Shown here: piece by piece, positions 9,107 to 18,436 of the stretch
Layout of the letters: each line of letters opens with the position of its first letter
Position numbering within the stretch: the stretch's first letter is position 1
Assembly (NCBI RefSeq): GCF_023555055.1
Contig: NZ_JAMJPL010000001.1
Span: 620,001 to 684,000, forward strand
Length of the DNA: 64,000 bases
Direction of reading: 5' to 3'
DNA from: Marinobacter sp. ATCH36
Lineage (GTDB): Bacteria; Pseudomonadota; Gammaproteobacteria; Pseudomonadales; Oleiphilaceae
Translations under genes and position numbers: made by a program
The notes under the pieces: generated by a model
The model's database searches: none
Told to the model about the DNA's origin: nothing
The model's input: the letters and a program-made list of their open reading frames with translations, nothing else

Positions 9107-9200
9107 GGTCTATGGATGGGGGGAGTTTTTTCCTTGGGAAAAGAACTCGCTTCGCTCAGACACCTTTTCCTGGCGGAAAAAATCCCCCCACCCATAGACC
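9107..9200. repeat. Large extragenic palindrome
   Basis: Arms 9107-9133 and 9175-9200 are near-perfect inverted repeats (about 26 bp), with further pairing possible inside the loop. It lies between the convergent desaturase and rsmD genes. Its layout (long arms, about 40-55-base loop rich in CGCTTCGCTC-like sequence) resembles the second palindrome at 14064-14172, although the arm sequences differ. It may act as a bidirectional terminator. Confidence 0.75.
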
Positions 9201-9271
9201 GATCGGGCCGCAGTAATACCGCAATGCTTCCGCAGTGAAGCCTCGATAATGGATTGGCTGCGGTTTTTCGT

Positions 9272-9868
9272 CTAGTTCTGTTGTTCTCCTACCTTGTATA
9301 AACAGTAAGTGACCTGACCTGCGGTTTTTTGTCTGTGCAGGGTCCAGTTGGCCGGCGTTGTGGGTGTCGGCAGTTCGCTTTCGTGTTCCACGTAGATCCA
9401 GCTTCCCGGCTTTACCCATCCATTGTCCGCGATCATCGGGAACAGTTTTTCCAGCCAGCCCTGTCTGAAGGGTGGGTCCATGAAGAGGATGTCGGAGGCT
9501 TTGGCCGGAGGCTGGGCCAGGTAGGTTTCGATGTTCTGGCAGATGACTTCTCCGCCGTCGGATTTCAGTAGCCTCAGGTTGCTGCGCAGGGCCTGGGCGA
9601 GTTCCGGGGTATGGTCCACGAAGACCCCTGTGCTGGCGCCTCGGGACAGGGCTTCGAGGCCGAGGGCGCCGGAGCCGGCGAAGAGGTCGAGGCAGCGGCT
9701 GCCGGCGATGTGGAACGACAGCCAGTTGAACAGGGTTTCGCGGGTGCGTGCGGGTGTTGGGCGTACGCCGCCGGCTTCGGGGAAGCGGAGTTTTCGGCTG
9801 CGCCAGTCGCCGCCGATGATGCGCAGTTCGCCGCCGCTGGTCGGCCTGGGTTTCTGGTTGCGCGCCAT
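9272..9868 (-). CDS. rsmD: 16S rRNA (guanine966-N2)-methyltransferase
   Basis: SAM-dependent methyltransferase acting on G966 of 16S rRNA during 30S assembly. The 198-residue protein has the SAM motif LDLFAGSGALG (60-70) and the catalytic DPPF (131-134). It is divergent from ftsY, the arrangement seen in many gammaproteobacteria, including E. coli, where rsmD and ftsYEX are neighbours. Confidence 0.95.
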   Translation of the reverse strand: MARNQKPRPTSGGELRIIGGDWRSRKLRFPEAGGVRPTPARTRETLFNWLSFHIAGSRCLDLFAGSGALGLEALSRGASTGVFVDHTPELAQALRSNLRLLKSDGGEVICQNIETYLAQPPAKASDILFMDPPFRQGWLEKLFPMIADNGWVKPGSWIYVEHESELPTPTTPANWTLHRQKTAGQVTYCLYKVGEQQN

Positions 9869-10005
9869 TGTGTGAAGTGCCTCTTGTTTACGGGTTGCGC
9901 CATGTTACGAAGGTTTGTGCGGCGAGTCACCTGCGGCCCTCACTTAGGGCAAGCAGTCTGCTAGAATAACGGCTTTCTTTTGTCCCCCGAATCACAACCA
10001 ATGGT

Positions 10006-11202
10006 ATGACTATGACGGCAGAGTGGATTGCTATCGGCCTTCTGGCCCTTCTTGTCCTTGTTTTTGTTCTGGATGTGGCTGCCAATCGCCAGCGTGTTCC
10101 CCGGCCGAAGCCGGTGCCGCAGAAGAAGCCGGAACCCACTGAGGGCGTTACTCCGGAGGCAGGCGCAGAAACGAAAGAAGCACCTGCTGAACCCGCAGAA
10201 GTGCCTGCCGAGCCTGAGGTGGCGCCAGAGGAGCCCGCGCCGGAACCAAAACCCGAGCCGGAAGCTGAAGAGACACAGGTCAGTGTTTTCGAGCGCATTC
10301 GCAGTGGCCTGGGTAAAACCCGTGCCAACCTGACTGGTGGCCTTGCCGATCTGTTCTCTATTGGCAAAAAGGTGGACGAGGATCTTCTGGAGGAAATCGA
10401 AACTACGCTGCTGATGGCGGATGTGGGCGTTACTGCCACGTCGGAGATTATTGAATCGCTCACCGACAAGCTGGAGCGCAACCAGCTCAAGGATGGCGAA
10501 GCCCTGCGCAAGGCCTTGCGTGATGAGCTCCACGGTCTGCTGGCGGATGTCACCAGGCCCCTGGAAATTGATGCCGGGAAGAAGCCCTACGTCATTCTGA
10601 TGGTGGGCGTGAACGGTGTGGGTAAAACCACCACCATCGGCAAGCTCACCAAACTGTTCCAGCGTGATGGCAAGTCGGTGATGCTGGCGGCGGGTGATAC
10701 TTTCCGGGCGGCGGCAGTCGAGCAGCTGCAGGTGTGGGGCGAGCGCAACAGTGTGCCGGTGGTGGCTCAGCACACCGGTGCGGATAGTGCATCGGTGATT
10801 TTCGATGCCATTCAGTCGGCCCAGTCACGTGGTGTGGACGTGGTGATTGCCGACACTGCTGGCCGTCTTCAGAACAAGGACAATCTGATGAGCGAGCTGG
10901 AGAAAGTGGTTCGCGTGATGAAGAAGCTGGATGACTCGGCACCCCACGAAGTCATGCTGGTTCTGGACGCAGGTACCGGCCAGAACGCCCTGAGCCAGGC
11001 CCAGGTTTTCCAGCAGGCGGTGGGAGTCAGCGGGATCACCCTGACCAAACTGGACGGCACGGCAAAGGGTGGTATTGTGTTCGCCATTGCCCGGCAGTTG
11101 CAGTTGCCCATTCGGTATATTGGTGTCGGGGAGCAGGTGGACGACCTGCGCAGTTTCGATGCCCGCACTTTTGTCGATGCGCTGTTTGACGAGAACGCTT
11201 GA
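10006..11202 (+). CDS. ftsY: Signal recognition particle receptor FtsY
   Basis: GTPase that docks SRP-ribosome complexes at the inner membrane. It has an N-terminal hydrophobic segment (5-25), a proline- and glutamate-rich linker (about 31-92), then the NG domain: G1 GVNGVGKTT (201-209), DTFRAAA (231-237), DTAGR (283-287) and TKLDG (about 347-351). The true membrane helix at the N-terminus differs from E. coli FtsY, which is only peripherally attached. It is the first gene of ftsY-ftsE-ftsX-rpoH, 25 bases before ftsE. An alternative ATG lies two codons downstream. Confidence 0.96.
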   Translation: MTMTAEWIAIGLLALLVLVFVLDVAANRQRVPRPKPVPQKKPEPTEGVTPEAGAETKEAPAEPAEVPAEPEVAPEEPAPEPKPEPEAEETQVSVFERIRSGLGKTRANLTGGLADLFSIGKKVDEDLLEEIETTLLMADVGVTATSEIIESLTDKLERNQLKDGEALRKALRDELHGLLADVTRPLEIDAGKKPYVILMVGVNGVGKTTTIGKLTKLFQRDGKSVMLAAGDTFRAAAVEQLQVWGERNSVPVVAQHTGADSASVIFDAIQSAQSRGVDVVIADTAGRLQNKDNLMSELEKVVRVMKKLDDSAPHEVMLVLDAGTGQNALSQAQVFQQAVGVSGITLTKLDGTAKGGIVFAIARQLQLPIRYIGVGEQVDDLRSFDARTFVDALFDENA

Positions 11203-11227
11203 TGACACCCCGGAGAAGTAACCCTTA

Positions 11228-11911
11228 ATGATCGAGTTTCGCCAGGTCACCAAGCGCTACGACAGCGATCACACGGCGCTGCGCCAGGTTAATTTCGGCC
11301 TCGAGCGTGGCGAGCTGGCGTTCCTCACCGGCCACTCCGGTGCCGGTAAAAGTACCCTGCTGAAGCTCATCATGGTGATGGAGCGCCCCAGCGCCGGTGA
11401 GGTGATTGTGGGCGGGCAGGTGCTCAACACCCTGCCACGCCGCCAGGTGCCCTACATCCGCCGTCACATCGGGGTGGTGTTCCAGAATCACCAGTTGCTG
11501 TTTGACCGTACCGTGTTCGATAACGTGGCGATGCCCCTGGAAGTCATGGGTACGCCTGCGCGGGATATTGGTCGCCGCGTTCGGGCTGCACTGGACAAGG
11601 TCGGTTTGCTGAGCAAGGAAAAGATGAATCCTTTGCAGCTTTCCGGTGGTGAGCAACAGCGCGTGGGTATTGCTCGGGCAGTGGTGAACAAGCCGCCGGT
11701 ACTGCTTGCGGATGAGCCTACGGGTAACCTGGACCCGGAACTGTCGACCGATATCATGAGGCTGTTCGCGGATTTCAGCCAGGTTGGGGTCACAGTGCTG
11801 ATTGCCACTCACGATATAGCTCTGATCAATGAGCTTGGCCACCGCACACTCACGCTGGATCAGGGTCGCCTGGTGCCCGGTGCTGCCGCAGCGGGAGGCC
11901 GGCATGGCTAA
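11228..11911 (+). CDS. ftsE: Cell division ABC transporter ATPase FtsE
   Basis: ATPase of the FtsEX complex, which links Z-ring constriction to activation of periplasmic murein hydrolases through EnvC. Walker [10 protein letters not shown] (35-43), ABC signature LSGGEQQR and Walker [12 protein letters not shown] are intact; at 227 residues it has normal family length. Its stop codon overlaps the ftsX start (ATGGCTAA), which implies translational coupling. Confidence 0.96.
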   Translation: MIEFRQVTKRYDSDHTALRQVNFGLERGELAFLTGHSGAGKSTLLKLIMVMERPSAGEVIVGGQVLNTLPRRQVPYIRRHIGVVFQNHQLLFDRTVFDNVAMPLEVMGTPARDIGRRVRAALDKVGLLSKEKMNPLQLSGGEQQRVGIARAVVNKPPVLLADEPTGNLDPELSTDIMRLFADFSQVGVTVLIATHDIALINELGHRTLTLDQGRLVPGAAAAGGRHG

Positions 11912-12902
11912 CGATCCCCGCAAGCAACAGAGCCGTGGTGCGAAAAGTGCCCGTTCACCCTGGCGCGAACAGGCTGAGAGTTACCTGAACCACCACCGCA
12001 AGGTCGCCCGGGACAGCGCTCAGAGGCTGTGGCAGTCCCCTGTTGCCAGTATGATGACCTGGATGGTCATGGGTGTGGCCCTGGCGTTGCCGGTAGCGCT
12101 GATGCTGTTGCTGGCCAGCCTGGAAGGTGTCAGCGCGGGCTGGGAAAGCTCCGCACGGGTGACCGCGTACCTGAACGATTCCGTCTCCATTGAAGAGGCA
12201 CAGGCCCTGAAAGCCGAAGTGGCTGATGACAGCCGCGTGGCTGAAGTAGAGCTGATCGACCGGGACACGGCGTTAACTGAATTCCGTGCCTCTTCCGGCC
12301 TGGAAGATGCCCTGGACTACCTGGATGAGAACCCGTTGCCCCACACTCTGCTGGTCACGCCCAGTGAGAGCTCCCGCACCGCCGATGGCGTGGAAATGTT
12401 GCTGACAGTAATTGAAGGGCTGGAAGGCGTGGAGCGGGTTCAGGTAGATCTGGGCTGGTTACAGCGCCTGAACGCCATGACGGATCTTCTTGGCCGTGCA
12501 GTCTGGGCGTTGGCCCTGTTGCTGGCGGCTGCGGTGGTGTTGGTGATTGGTAATACCGTGCGCCTTGCGATCGAAAACCGCCGTGACGAGATTCTGGTGG
12601 CAAAGCTGGTCGGGGGCACCGATGCCTTCGTTCGCCGGCCGTTTCTATATACTGGTGCATGGTTTGGTCTTGGGGGTGGTATAGTAGCGTGGATACTGCT
12701 GCAGATATCGCTTTGGTGGCTCAGTGGGCCGGTCGAACGCCTGGCAGGGCTTTACCGCAGCGAATTTTCCCTTAATGGTCTTACCTTCGACGGCGTGCTG
12801 GCGTTGATAATTGCCGCCATGCTGTTAGGCTGGTTGGGCGCTTGGGTGGCTGTTAAACGCCACCTGGATGATATCGAGCCCGGCGAAATTGCCGGAGGGT
12901 GA
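11904..12902 (+). CDS. ftsX: Cell division permease FtsX
   Basis: Membrane partner of FtsE: one N-terminal membrane helix, a periplasmic loop that in known systems binds EnvC, and three C-terminal helices. The cytoplasmic N-terminal extension is basic. The ATG at 11904 (332 residues) is chosen because it overlaps the ftsE stop by 8 bases; an upstream in-frame ATG lies inside ftsE. The RLAIENRRDEILVAKLVGGTD region after the second helix is typical of FtsX. Confidence 0.95.
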   Translation: MANDPRKQQSRGAKSARSPWREQAESYLNHHRKVARDSAQRLWQSPVASMMTWMVMGVALALPVALMLLLASLEGVSAGWESSARVTAYLNDSVSIEEAQALKAEVADDSRVAEVELIDRDTALTEFRASSGLEDALDYLDENPLPHTLLVTPSESSRTADGVEMLLTVIEGLEGVERVQVDLGWLQRLNAMTDLLGRAVWALALLLAAAVVLVIGNTVRLAIENRRDEILVAKLVGGTDAFVRRPFLYTGAWFGLGGGIVAWILLQISLWWLSGPVERLAGLYRSEFSLNGLTFDGVLALIIAAMLLGWLGAWVAVKRHLDDIEPGEIAGG

Positions 12903-13096
12903 TCTTCGGTCTCGGGAATACCGTATTGAAAACCTGTCAGCTTTCGGAGTAGGTTGGAAGTAGATGGTAAGAAGTAATCAGGTTCCCAGTTTGTTGATTT
13001 AAAACGTTTTAGTGGGGATTCAAGGAACTTTCAGAGCACTTGGCGGTCAAAGCTTCAATTGGTATATTTGTTGGCCGTCGGTTCGGAGGATAAGAC

Positions 13097-13966
13097 ATGG
13101 GTACGAATTTACAGGTCATCGACAGACTGGTCCCGGGCGCAAATCTGGAGTCCTACATCCAGGCAGCGAGCCGCATTCCGGTGTTGTCTGTTGAGGAAGA
13201 GCGGAAGCTCTCCGAGCGGCTCCATTACGACGGTGATGTAGAGGCTGCCCGTGAGCTGGTTCTTTCACATCTGCGCTTCGTGATCCACATTGCCCGCAGT
13301 TATGCTGGTTATGGCCTGTCCCAAGCCGACCTTATTCAGGAAGGCAACGTAGGCCTGATGAAAGCGGTCAAGCGTTTTAACCCGGAATACGGTGTGCGAC
13401 TGGTCTCTTTTGCGGTGCACTGGATCAAGGCCGAGATTCACGAGTTCATTCTTCGCAATTGGCGCATCGTGAAGGTCGCAACCACCAAGGCCCAGCGCAA
13501 ACTGTTCTTTAATCTGCGCAGCCAGAAGAAGCGCCTGGCTTGGCTGAGCCACGATGAGGTCAATGCCGTGGCCAGTGAACTGGGTGTTGAGCCAAAGGTT
13601 GTGCGGGAAATGGAAGGCCGCCTGGCCTCCCACGATACTGCTTTCGATGGCCCTCAGGACGATGACGACGATAATGCCTATCAGGCACCGGCGTATTTTT
13701 TGGAGGACCATCGCAGCAATCCGGCGACTCAGTTGGAGCAGTCAGACTGGACCGACGATTCCAATGGCCGTCTGATGGCGGCGCTGGAACAACTGGACGA
13801 GCGCAGCCAGGATATTCTGCGGGAGCGCTGGTTGTCCGACGGTAAGTCTACGTTGCATGAATTGGCTGACCGGTATGGTGTTTCTGCTGAGCGTATCCGT
13901 CAGTTAGAGAAGAACGCCATGAAGAAAATTCGTGCCCAGATGACGACGGAAGAAGTCGCCGCGTAA
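13097..13966 (+). CDS. rpoH: Heat-shock sigma factor RpoH (sigma-32)
   Basis: 289-residue alternative sigma factor directing transcription of heat-shock genes such as hslO and hslR. Region 2 ([17 protein letters not shown] and [14 protein letters not shown]) and region 4 ([20 protein letters not shown]) are clear, and the RpoH-specific segment around [10 protein letters not shown] is present. An AGGA box precedes the ATG. The 194-base leader after ftsX is long enough for its own promoters, as in E. coli, and possibly a temperature-responsive structure, but none was demonstrated. A strong terminator follows. Confidence 0.97.
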   Translation: MGTNLQVIDRLVPGANLESYIQAASRIPVLSVEEERKLSERLHYDGDVEAARELVLSHLRFVIHIARSYAGYGLSQADLIQEGNVGLMKAVKRFNPEYGVRLVSFAVHWIKAEIHEFILRNWRIVKVATTKAQRKLFFNLRSQKKRLAWLSHDEVNAVASELGVEPKVVREMEGRLASHDTAFDGPQDDDDDNAYQAPAYFLEDHRSNPATQLEQSDWTDDSNGRLMAALEQLDERSQDILRERWLSDGKSTLHELADRYGVSAERIRQLEKNAMKKIRAQMTTEEVAA

Positions 13967-13993
13967 GCCCGAGAGAATATCGGGTTCTGTCAG

Positions 13994-14030
13994 AACGCCA
14001 CCACCCTTTGCGGGGTTGGTGGCGTTTTTG
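13994..14030 (+). terminator. Rho-independent terminator of rpoH
   Basis: Stem AACGCCACC (13994-14002) with GGTGGCGTT (14018-14026), with further inner pairing, and then a T-run. Confidence 0.92.
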
Positions 14031-14063
14031 TTTGTATACTCTTTTAAAACAAACCTTGGCGTG

Positions 14064-14172
14064 GAAGCGAGTGGGCAGGCTGTTCCAAAACACGCTGTGA
14101 ATACGTCCGTGTACGCTCGGCTCCGCCATCCATGGCTCCGCACGGTTTTGGAACAGCCTGCCCACTCGCTTC
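14064..14172. repeat. Perfect 28-bp extragenic palindrome
   Basis: Arms 14064-14091 and 14145-14172 are perfect inverted repeats of 28 bp around a 53-base loop, so the RNA or single-stranded DNA would form a very stable hairpin. It lies between the rpoH terminator and the glxR-like gene, with its right arm about 30 bases before that start codon, so it could sequester the leader of the glxR-like transcript. Confidence 0.85.
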
Positions 14173-14203
14173 TTCTGGCTTTTGAAATAGGGACTCGAAC
14201 AAT

Positions 14204-15118
14204 ATGACTATAAAAAGTCTTCATTTGGCCTTTCTCGGTGTCGGGCTGATGGGCACCCCCATGGTTCGTAATCTGCTGGACGCTGGTTTCTCGCTGACGC
14301 TTTGGAACCGTACTGCCAGCAAGTGCGATCCCTTCAAAGACGAGGCCACCATTGCAGATTCACCGAAAGACGCCGTTCGTGATGCCGATGTGGTGATCAC
14401 CATGCTGGAGAACGGGGATGTGGTGGAGGACGTGATGGTGGGCCAGGGTGGTATTGGCGCGCTGAAGGCCGGGGCGGTGTATATTGATATGAGTTCGGTG
14501 CAGCCGTCACTGGCGCGCCGTCATGCTGAGCTGGCCCGGGAGCGGGGTGCCGGTTATGTGGATGCGCCGGTGTCTGGAGGTACGGTCGGTGCGGAGCAGG
14601 CCACGTTGAGTATTATGGCTGGCGGCTCGGAGGCGGATGTTGAGCGGGTGCGGCCGATTTTTGAGGCGTTGGGGAAATGCACGCCGATCGGGCCGGTAGG
14701 TGCGGGGCAGTTGGCGAAGCTGGCCAATCAGGCGATTGTGGGGATTACCATTGGGGCGGTTTCGGAGGCGTTGTTGCTGGCGGCGAAAGGCGGCGCGGAC
14801 CCGTCGGCTGTGCGGGAGGCGCTGATGGGTGGTTTTGCCGGTAGCCGGATTCTGGAGTTGCATGGGCAGCGGATGATTGATCGGAACTTTGCTCCAGGCG
14901 CGCCGGCGCGGATTCAGCTCAAGGATCTGCGGATGATTCTGGATGAGGCCCGTTCCGAAGGACTCACGCTGCCCCTTGCTCAACAGGTGCACAATGAGTA
15001 TCAGAGCCTGGTCGCGAACGGCCACAGCGATGTGGACCACAGTGGCTTGCTGCTGGAGCTGGAACATCTCAATGGCGCCCTGTTGGGTTCCTCGCCGGCC
15101 ATAAAACGTAAGGGGTAA
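14204..15118 (+). CDS. glxR: Tartronate semialdehyde (2-hydroxy-3-oxopropionate) reductase
   Basis: NAD(P)-dependent beta-hydroxyacid dehydrogenase of 304 residues. The Rossmann motif GVGLMG is at the N-terminus, the substrate-binding DAPVSGG motif is in the middle, and the catalytic Lys lies in the GQLAKLANQ segment. The family also contains 3-hydroxyisobutyrate dehydrogenases; the assignment to tartronate semialdehyde reduction (glyoxylate to glycerate route) rests on the hydroxypyruvate isomerase gene 3 bases downstream. No glyoxylate carboligase gene is seen in the window. Confidence 0.8.
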   Translation: MTIKSLHLAFLGVGLMGTPMVRNLLDAGFSLTLWNRTASKCDPFKDEATIADSPKDAVRDADVVITMLENGDVVEDVMVGQGGIGALKAGAVYIDMSSVQPSLARRHAELARERGAGYVDAPVSGGTVGAEQATLSIMAGGSEADVERVRPIFEALGKCTPIGPVGAGQLAKLANQAIVGITIGAVSEALLLAAKGGADPSAVREALMGGFAGSRILELHGQRMIDRNFAPGAPARIQLKDLRMILDEARSEGLTLPLAQQVHNEYQSLVANGHSDVDHSGLLLELEHLNGALLGSSPAIKRKG

Positions 15119-15121
15119 ACC

Positions 15122-15901
15122 ATGCCTGTATTCGCTGCCAATCTTTCCATGCTGTTTACCGAGTCGGATTTCATGGACCGTTTCCGGCTGGCGCGGGAGG
15201 CGGGGTTTACCGGTGTTGAGTATCTGTTTCCCTATGACTGGCCGGAACAGGACCTGAAGCGTGAGCTTGAGAAACACGGTCTGACCCAGGTGTTGTTCAA
15301 TCTGCCACCCGGCGACTGGAACGCTGGTGAACGTGGTATTGCCTGCCTGCCCGACCGTGTAGAAGAATTCAGGGCGGGTGTCGATCAGGCCATTCGTTAT
15401 GCTCGGGCTCTGAATTGCAAGCAGGTCAATTGTCTGGCCGGAATCCGGCCCGATACGCTGGAAGAGGCGCTTGCCTGGCAAACCCTGGTGAGCAATGTGA
15501 GCTATGCCGCCACCAAACTGGAGGCCGAGGGGATCACCCTGTGCCTGGAAGCCATCAACTCGCGGGTGGATATACCGGGGTTCTTCCTGGATAGCTCCGC
15601 CCGGGTGATGCAGCTGATCGAGGCGGTTGATGCTGATAATGTTAAATTGCAGTATGACCTTTACCACATGCAGATTATGGAGGGAGACCTGATCCGCTCA
15701 GTGGAGTGTCTGTTGCCGTGGATCGGCCACATCCAGTTTGCGGATAATCCGGGCCGCCATGAACCTGGCACCGGGGAGATTAACTTTTGGAATGTTTTCG
15801 CGGCTATTGACCGCTTGGGGTATGGTGGCTGGGTGAGTGCGGAATATCGCCCCAAAAGCGACACGGCGGCGAGTCTGGGCTGGTTTCGGGAGAGCGTTTG
15901 A
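15122..15901 (+). CDS. hyi: Hydroxypyruvate isomerase
   Basis: 259-residue TIM-barrel isomerase (xylose isomerase-like) interconverting hydroxypyruvate and tartronate semialdehyde. Typical features are the start MPVFAANLSMLF, the FTGVEYLFPY segment, metal ligands in LCLEAINS and LQYDLYHMQ, and HIQFADNPGRHEPGTGE near the C-terminus. It is translationally close to glxR (stop at 15118, start at 15122), giving a two-gene operon. Confidence 0.9.
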   Translation: MPVFAANLSMLFTESDFMDRFRLAREAGFTGVEYLFPYDWPEQDLKRELEKHGLTQVLFNLPPGDWNAGERGIACLPDRVEEFRAGVDQAIRYARALNCKQVNCLAGIRPDTLEEALAWQTLVSNVSYAATKLEAEGITLCLEAINSRVDIPGFFLDSSARVMQLIEAVDADNVKLQYDLYHMQIMEGDLIRSVECLLPWIGHIQFADNPGRHEPGTGEINFWNVFAAIDRLGYGGWVSAEYRPKSDTAASLGWFRESV

Positions 15902-16005
15902 CCGTCGCCATTGGCGACACCCTCTTACAAGATCGTAACTGGCCGGCAACCGATGTTCTTCGTACCCTAGCTGTTAATGTAATCCGCTATTCAGGAGGAT
16001 AACCG

Positions 16006-16686
16006 GTGAAAGCACTGGTAATTGAAGACGATCAGGACGTGGCAAACTACCTTGTTAAAGGGCTGAAAGAGTCTGATTTTGTCGTGGACCATGCGGCGGA
16101 TGGCAAGGATGGCATGATGATGGCCGCCAGCGAAGAGTACGACATCATGATTGTCGACCGCATGCTGCCTGGCATGGATGGTCTGGCAATCATCAAGACG
16201 GTGCGCGCCACTGGCAATCAGGTACCTGTGTTGATTCTCAGCGCCCTGGGAGACGTGGACGACCGGGTGGAAGGCCTGCGGGGTGGCGGCGACGACTATC
16301 TCACCAAGCCCTTCTCCTTCACCGAATTACTGGCCCGTATCGAGTCCCTGGTTCGCCGTAACCGTCAGTCCACCGAAACCGAAACCGTTTTGAAGGTGGC
16401 AGACCTGGAAATGGACTTGCTGGCCAGAACGGTCAAGCGGGCAGGGCATAATATTGATGTGCAGCCCCGGGAGTTCCGCTTGCTGGAATACCTGATGCGT
16501 AATGCCGGGCAGGTGGTCACCCGTACCATGTTGCTTGAAAAGGTGTGGGACTATCATTTCGATCCCCAGACCAACGTGATCGATGTGCATATCAGCCGCC
16601 TGAGGGCAAAAATCGACAAGGAATTCGAAACCCCACTGCTGCAGACCATACGGGGTGCAGGGTACATGTTGCGTGAAACTGCTTAG
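16006..16686 (+). CDS. OmpR/PhoB-family response regulator
   Basis: 226 residues: an N-terminal receiver domain with acidic pocket EDD (7-9), phospho-acceptor Asp51 in IVDRMLPG and the KPF lysine, then a C-terminal winged-helix DNA-binding domain ending in TIRGAGYMLRE. The GTG start is preceded by a strong AGGAGG box. It is encoded with, and overlaps by 14 bases, the histidine kinase gene. The TNVIDVHISRLRAKID block is typical of the CusR/IrlR-like branch, not of OmpR itself. The signal and targets are unknown. Confidence 0.92.
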   Translation: MKALVIEDDQDVANYLVKGLKESDFVVDHAADGKDGMMMAASEEYDIMIVDRMLPGMDGLAIIKTVRATGNQVPVLILSALGDVDDRVEGLRGGGDDYLTKPFSFTELLARIESLVRRNRQSTETETVLKVADLEMDLLARTVKRAGHNIDVQPREFRLLEYLMRNAGQVVTRTMLLEKVWDYHFDPQTNVIDVHISRLRAKIDKEFETPLLQTIRGAGYMLRETA

Positions 16687-18148
16687 CCAGCTCAGAACCT
16701 CATCGTTCCAGTTAGCCCTGCTGTATATGGTGGTGTTCGCCACCTCGGTTTTTCTGTTGTTGGCCTTTATTTACTGGCGCACAGCAGGGTTCATGACTGC
16801 CCAGACCGATGAAACCATCGAGGCTGAAATTGCCGGCCTCGCTGAGCAATACCGCGGGAGTGGTATTAATGGCCTGATTTCCATCATTCGCGAGCGTGTT
16901 GCCCGTGACCCCAACGCCAAATCCATCTACCTGCTCACCACCGACGACTTTCTCAAGCTTGCCGGCAACATCGAAACCTGGCCCAAGGGCTCACGCTCGG
17001 AAAGTGGCTGGATCAACTTCACGCTGGATAACTCCGTTGGCTGGACCGGCCCCGAACGCCTGGCCCGCGCCCGTATCTTTGAGGTGCAGGGCGGCCTGCG
17101 CTTGCTGGTCGGCCGTGATGTGGAGGAACTTACCAACCTCAAGCGGGTTATCGAAAAGGCCATCAACTGGGGTATGGGGATAACCCTGGCATTGGCATTA
17201 CTGGGCGGCTATTTGATGAGCCGAAGTACCACCCGACGTATCGAAGTGATCAATAACACGTCCCGACGAATAATGAACGGGCACCTGTCCTTGCGAATAC
17301 CCAACCGGGGTACCGACGACGATTTCGACCAGTTGGCGGAAAACCTGAATCAGATGCTGGATCGCATTGTGTACCTGATGGAAGGCATTCGCCACGTTTC
17401 CGACAGTATCGCCCACGACCTCAGAACCCCGCTGACCCGGCTGCGTAACCAGCTGGAGAATACCCTGATGTCGGTGGACAATGACGAAGCCCGTGAACAG
17501 GCTGGGCGTGCCGTAGCGGAAGCCGACCAGTTGCTGGCGACTTTCAATGCCCTGTTGCGAATCGCACGGCTGGAAACCCGTGGCAATAGCGCGGACATGA
17601 AACAGGTCTCCCTGGGAGAGCTGGTCAGCGACGCATGCGAACTTTATGAGGCGCTGGCGGAAGACAAGGATCAGGATTTCGAGCAGTCGCTTGAAAACGA
17701 GGTGGTGATTGAGGGGGACAGGGATCTACTGTTCCAGATGGTCAGTAATCTGATCGACAACGCCATCAAGTACACTCCTGAACAGGGCAAGATCCGTGTC
17801 AATGTTCGCAAGGAAGGAAGCGACGCGATCTTTGAAGTCGGGGATAGCGGAATCGGTATTCCAGACGACGAAAAAGACCAGGTGTTCCAGCGCTTTTATC
17901 GGGTGGGCAAAAGCCGGTCCCTGCCGGGCAATGGTCTTGGCCTGAGCCTTGTCAGCGCCGTGGCCGAGATACACCAGGGAGTCATCTCCCTTAGCGACCA
18001 CCATCCCGGAGAGGACAATCCCGGGCTGATGGTGACCGTTCGCATGCCGGCGTACTCACCGAACCAGAAACGCCTGAAGGATACCCAGACGATTCCGGCG
18101 GCGGAAGCCGGAGAGCAAACTTCTCCGGGCGAGCTCAAGGGTGCCTGA
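16673..18148 (+). CDS. Sensor histidine kinase
   Basis: 491-residue inner-membrane kinase partner of the preceding regulator. Two membrane helices (about 12-34 and 165-185) flank a periplasmic sensor domain, followed by a HAMP linker, a HisKA domain with the phospho-acceptor His in the SIAHDLRTPL motif, and a HATPase domain with N box (NLIDNAIKY), DSGIGIP and GNGLGLSL. The start is taken as the GTG at 16673 inside the regulator gene, which suggests translational coupling. The C-terminal tail beyond the ATPase domain is short and disordered. Confidence 0.92.
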   Translation: MKLLSQLRTSSFQLALLYMVVFATSVFLLLAFIYWRTAGFMTAQTDETIEAEIAGLAEQYRGSGINGLISIIRERVARDPNAKSIYLLTTDDFLKLAGNIETWPKGSRSESGWINFTLDNSVGWTGPERLARARIFEVQGGLRLLVGRDVEELTNLKRVIEKAINWGMGITLALALLGGYLMSRSTTRRIEVINNTSRRIMNGHLSLRIPNRGTDDDFDQLAENLNQMLDRIVYLMEGIRHVSDSIAHDLRTPLTRLRNQLENTLMSVDNDEAREQAGRAVAEADQLLATFNALLRIARLETRGNSADMKQVSLGELVSDACELYEALAEDKDQDFEQSLENEVVIEGDRDLLFQMVSNLIDNAIKYTPEQGKIRVNVRKEGSDAIFEVGDSGIGIPDDEKDQVFQRFYRVGKSRSLPGNGLGLSLVSAVAEIHQGVISLSDHHPGEDNPGLMVTVRMPAYSPNQKRLKDTQTIPAAEAGEQTSPGELKGA

Positions 18149-18436
18149 TCAGTTGCCGGAAACGCCCCGGAACTGGTTTACACGGCTTATCAGGGGTTTG
18201 ATCAGCGGATCAGTGCGGGTTTCGATGGCGGTCAGCAGGCCATCAATCTGTGAACGGCGGCGATCGAACTTCGCCTGAATGCTGTCCCATTCACCTTCCA
18301 GGTGTTTCTGCTCCAGCATGATGTATGCGGCCAGATTGTGGCGGTTCAGTTTGCCGGTAATGCCGTACTCTTCGAGCCGGTAGCCAATGCTGTCCAGGCC
18401 GTTCAGCGCAGTGTTGATGAGTTTTTGAGTGTTCAT
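18149..18436 (-). CDS. Small helical protein, unknown function
   Basis: 95 residues, mostly alpha-helical and charged, with no signal peptide or membrane segment. It converges directly onto the kinase gene (stop codons adjacent at 18148/18149). No family is recognised. The reading frame is supported by core-like codon use and by a plausible ATG at 18436. Confidence 0.6.
   Translation of the reverse strand: MNTQKLINTALNGLDSIGYRLEEYGITGKLNRHNLAAYIMLEQKHLEGEWDSIQAKFDRRRSQIDGLLTAIETRTDPLIKPLISRVNQFRGVSGN

Noticed and set aside
14507..15667. 386-codon minus-strand frame across glxR and hyi
   Set aside because: Shadow of two well-recognised genes on the plus strand; no domain and a composition typical of antisense frames.
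16006..18148. The two-component pair as OmpR-EnvZ, because E. coli has ompR-envZ near greB and pck
   Set aside because: The receiver and DNA-binding sequences resemble the CusR/IrlR branch, and the kinase sensor domain is not EnvZ-like; left unnamed.
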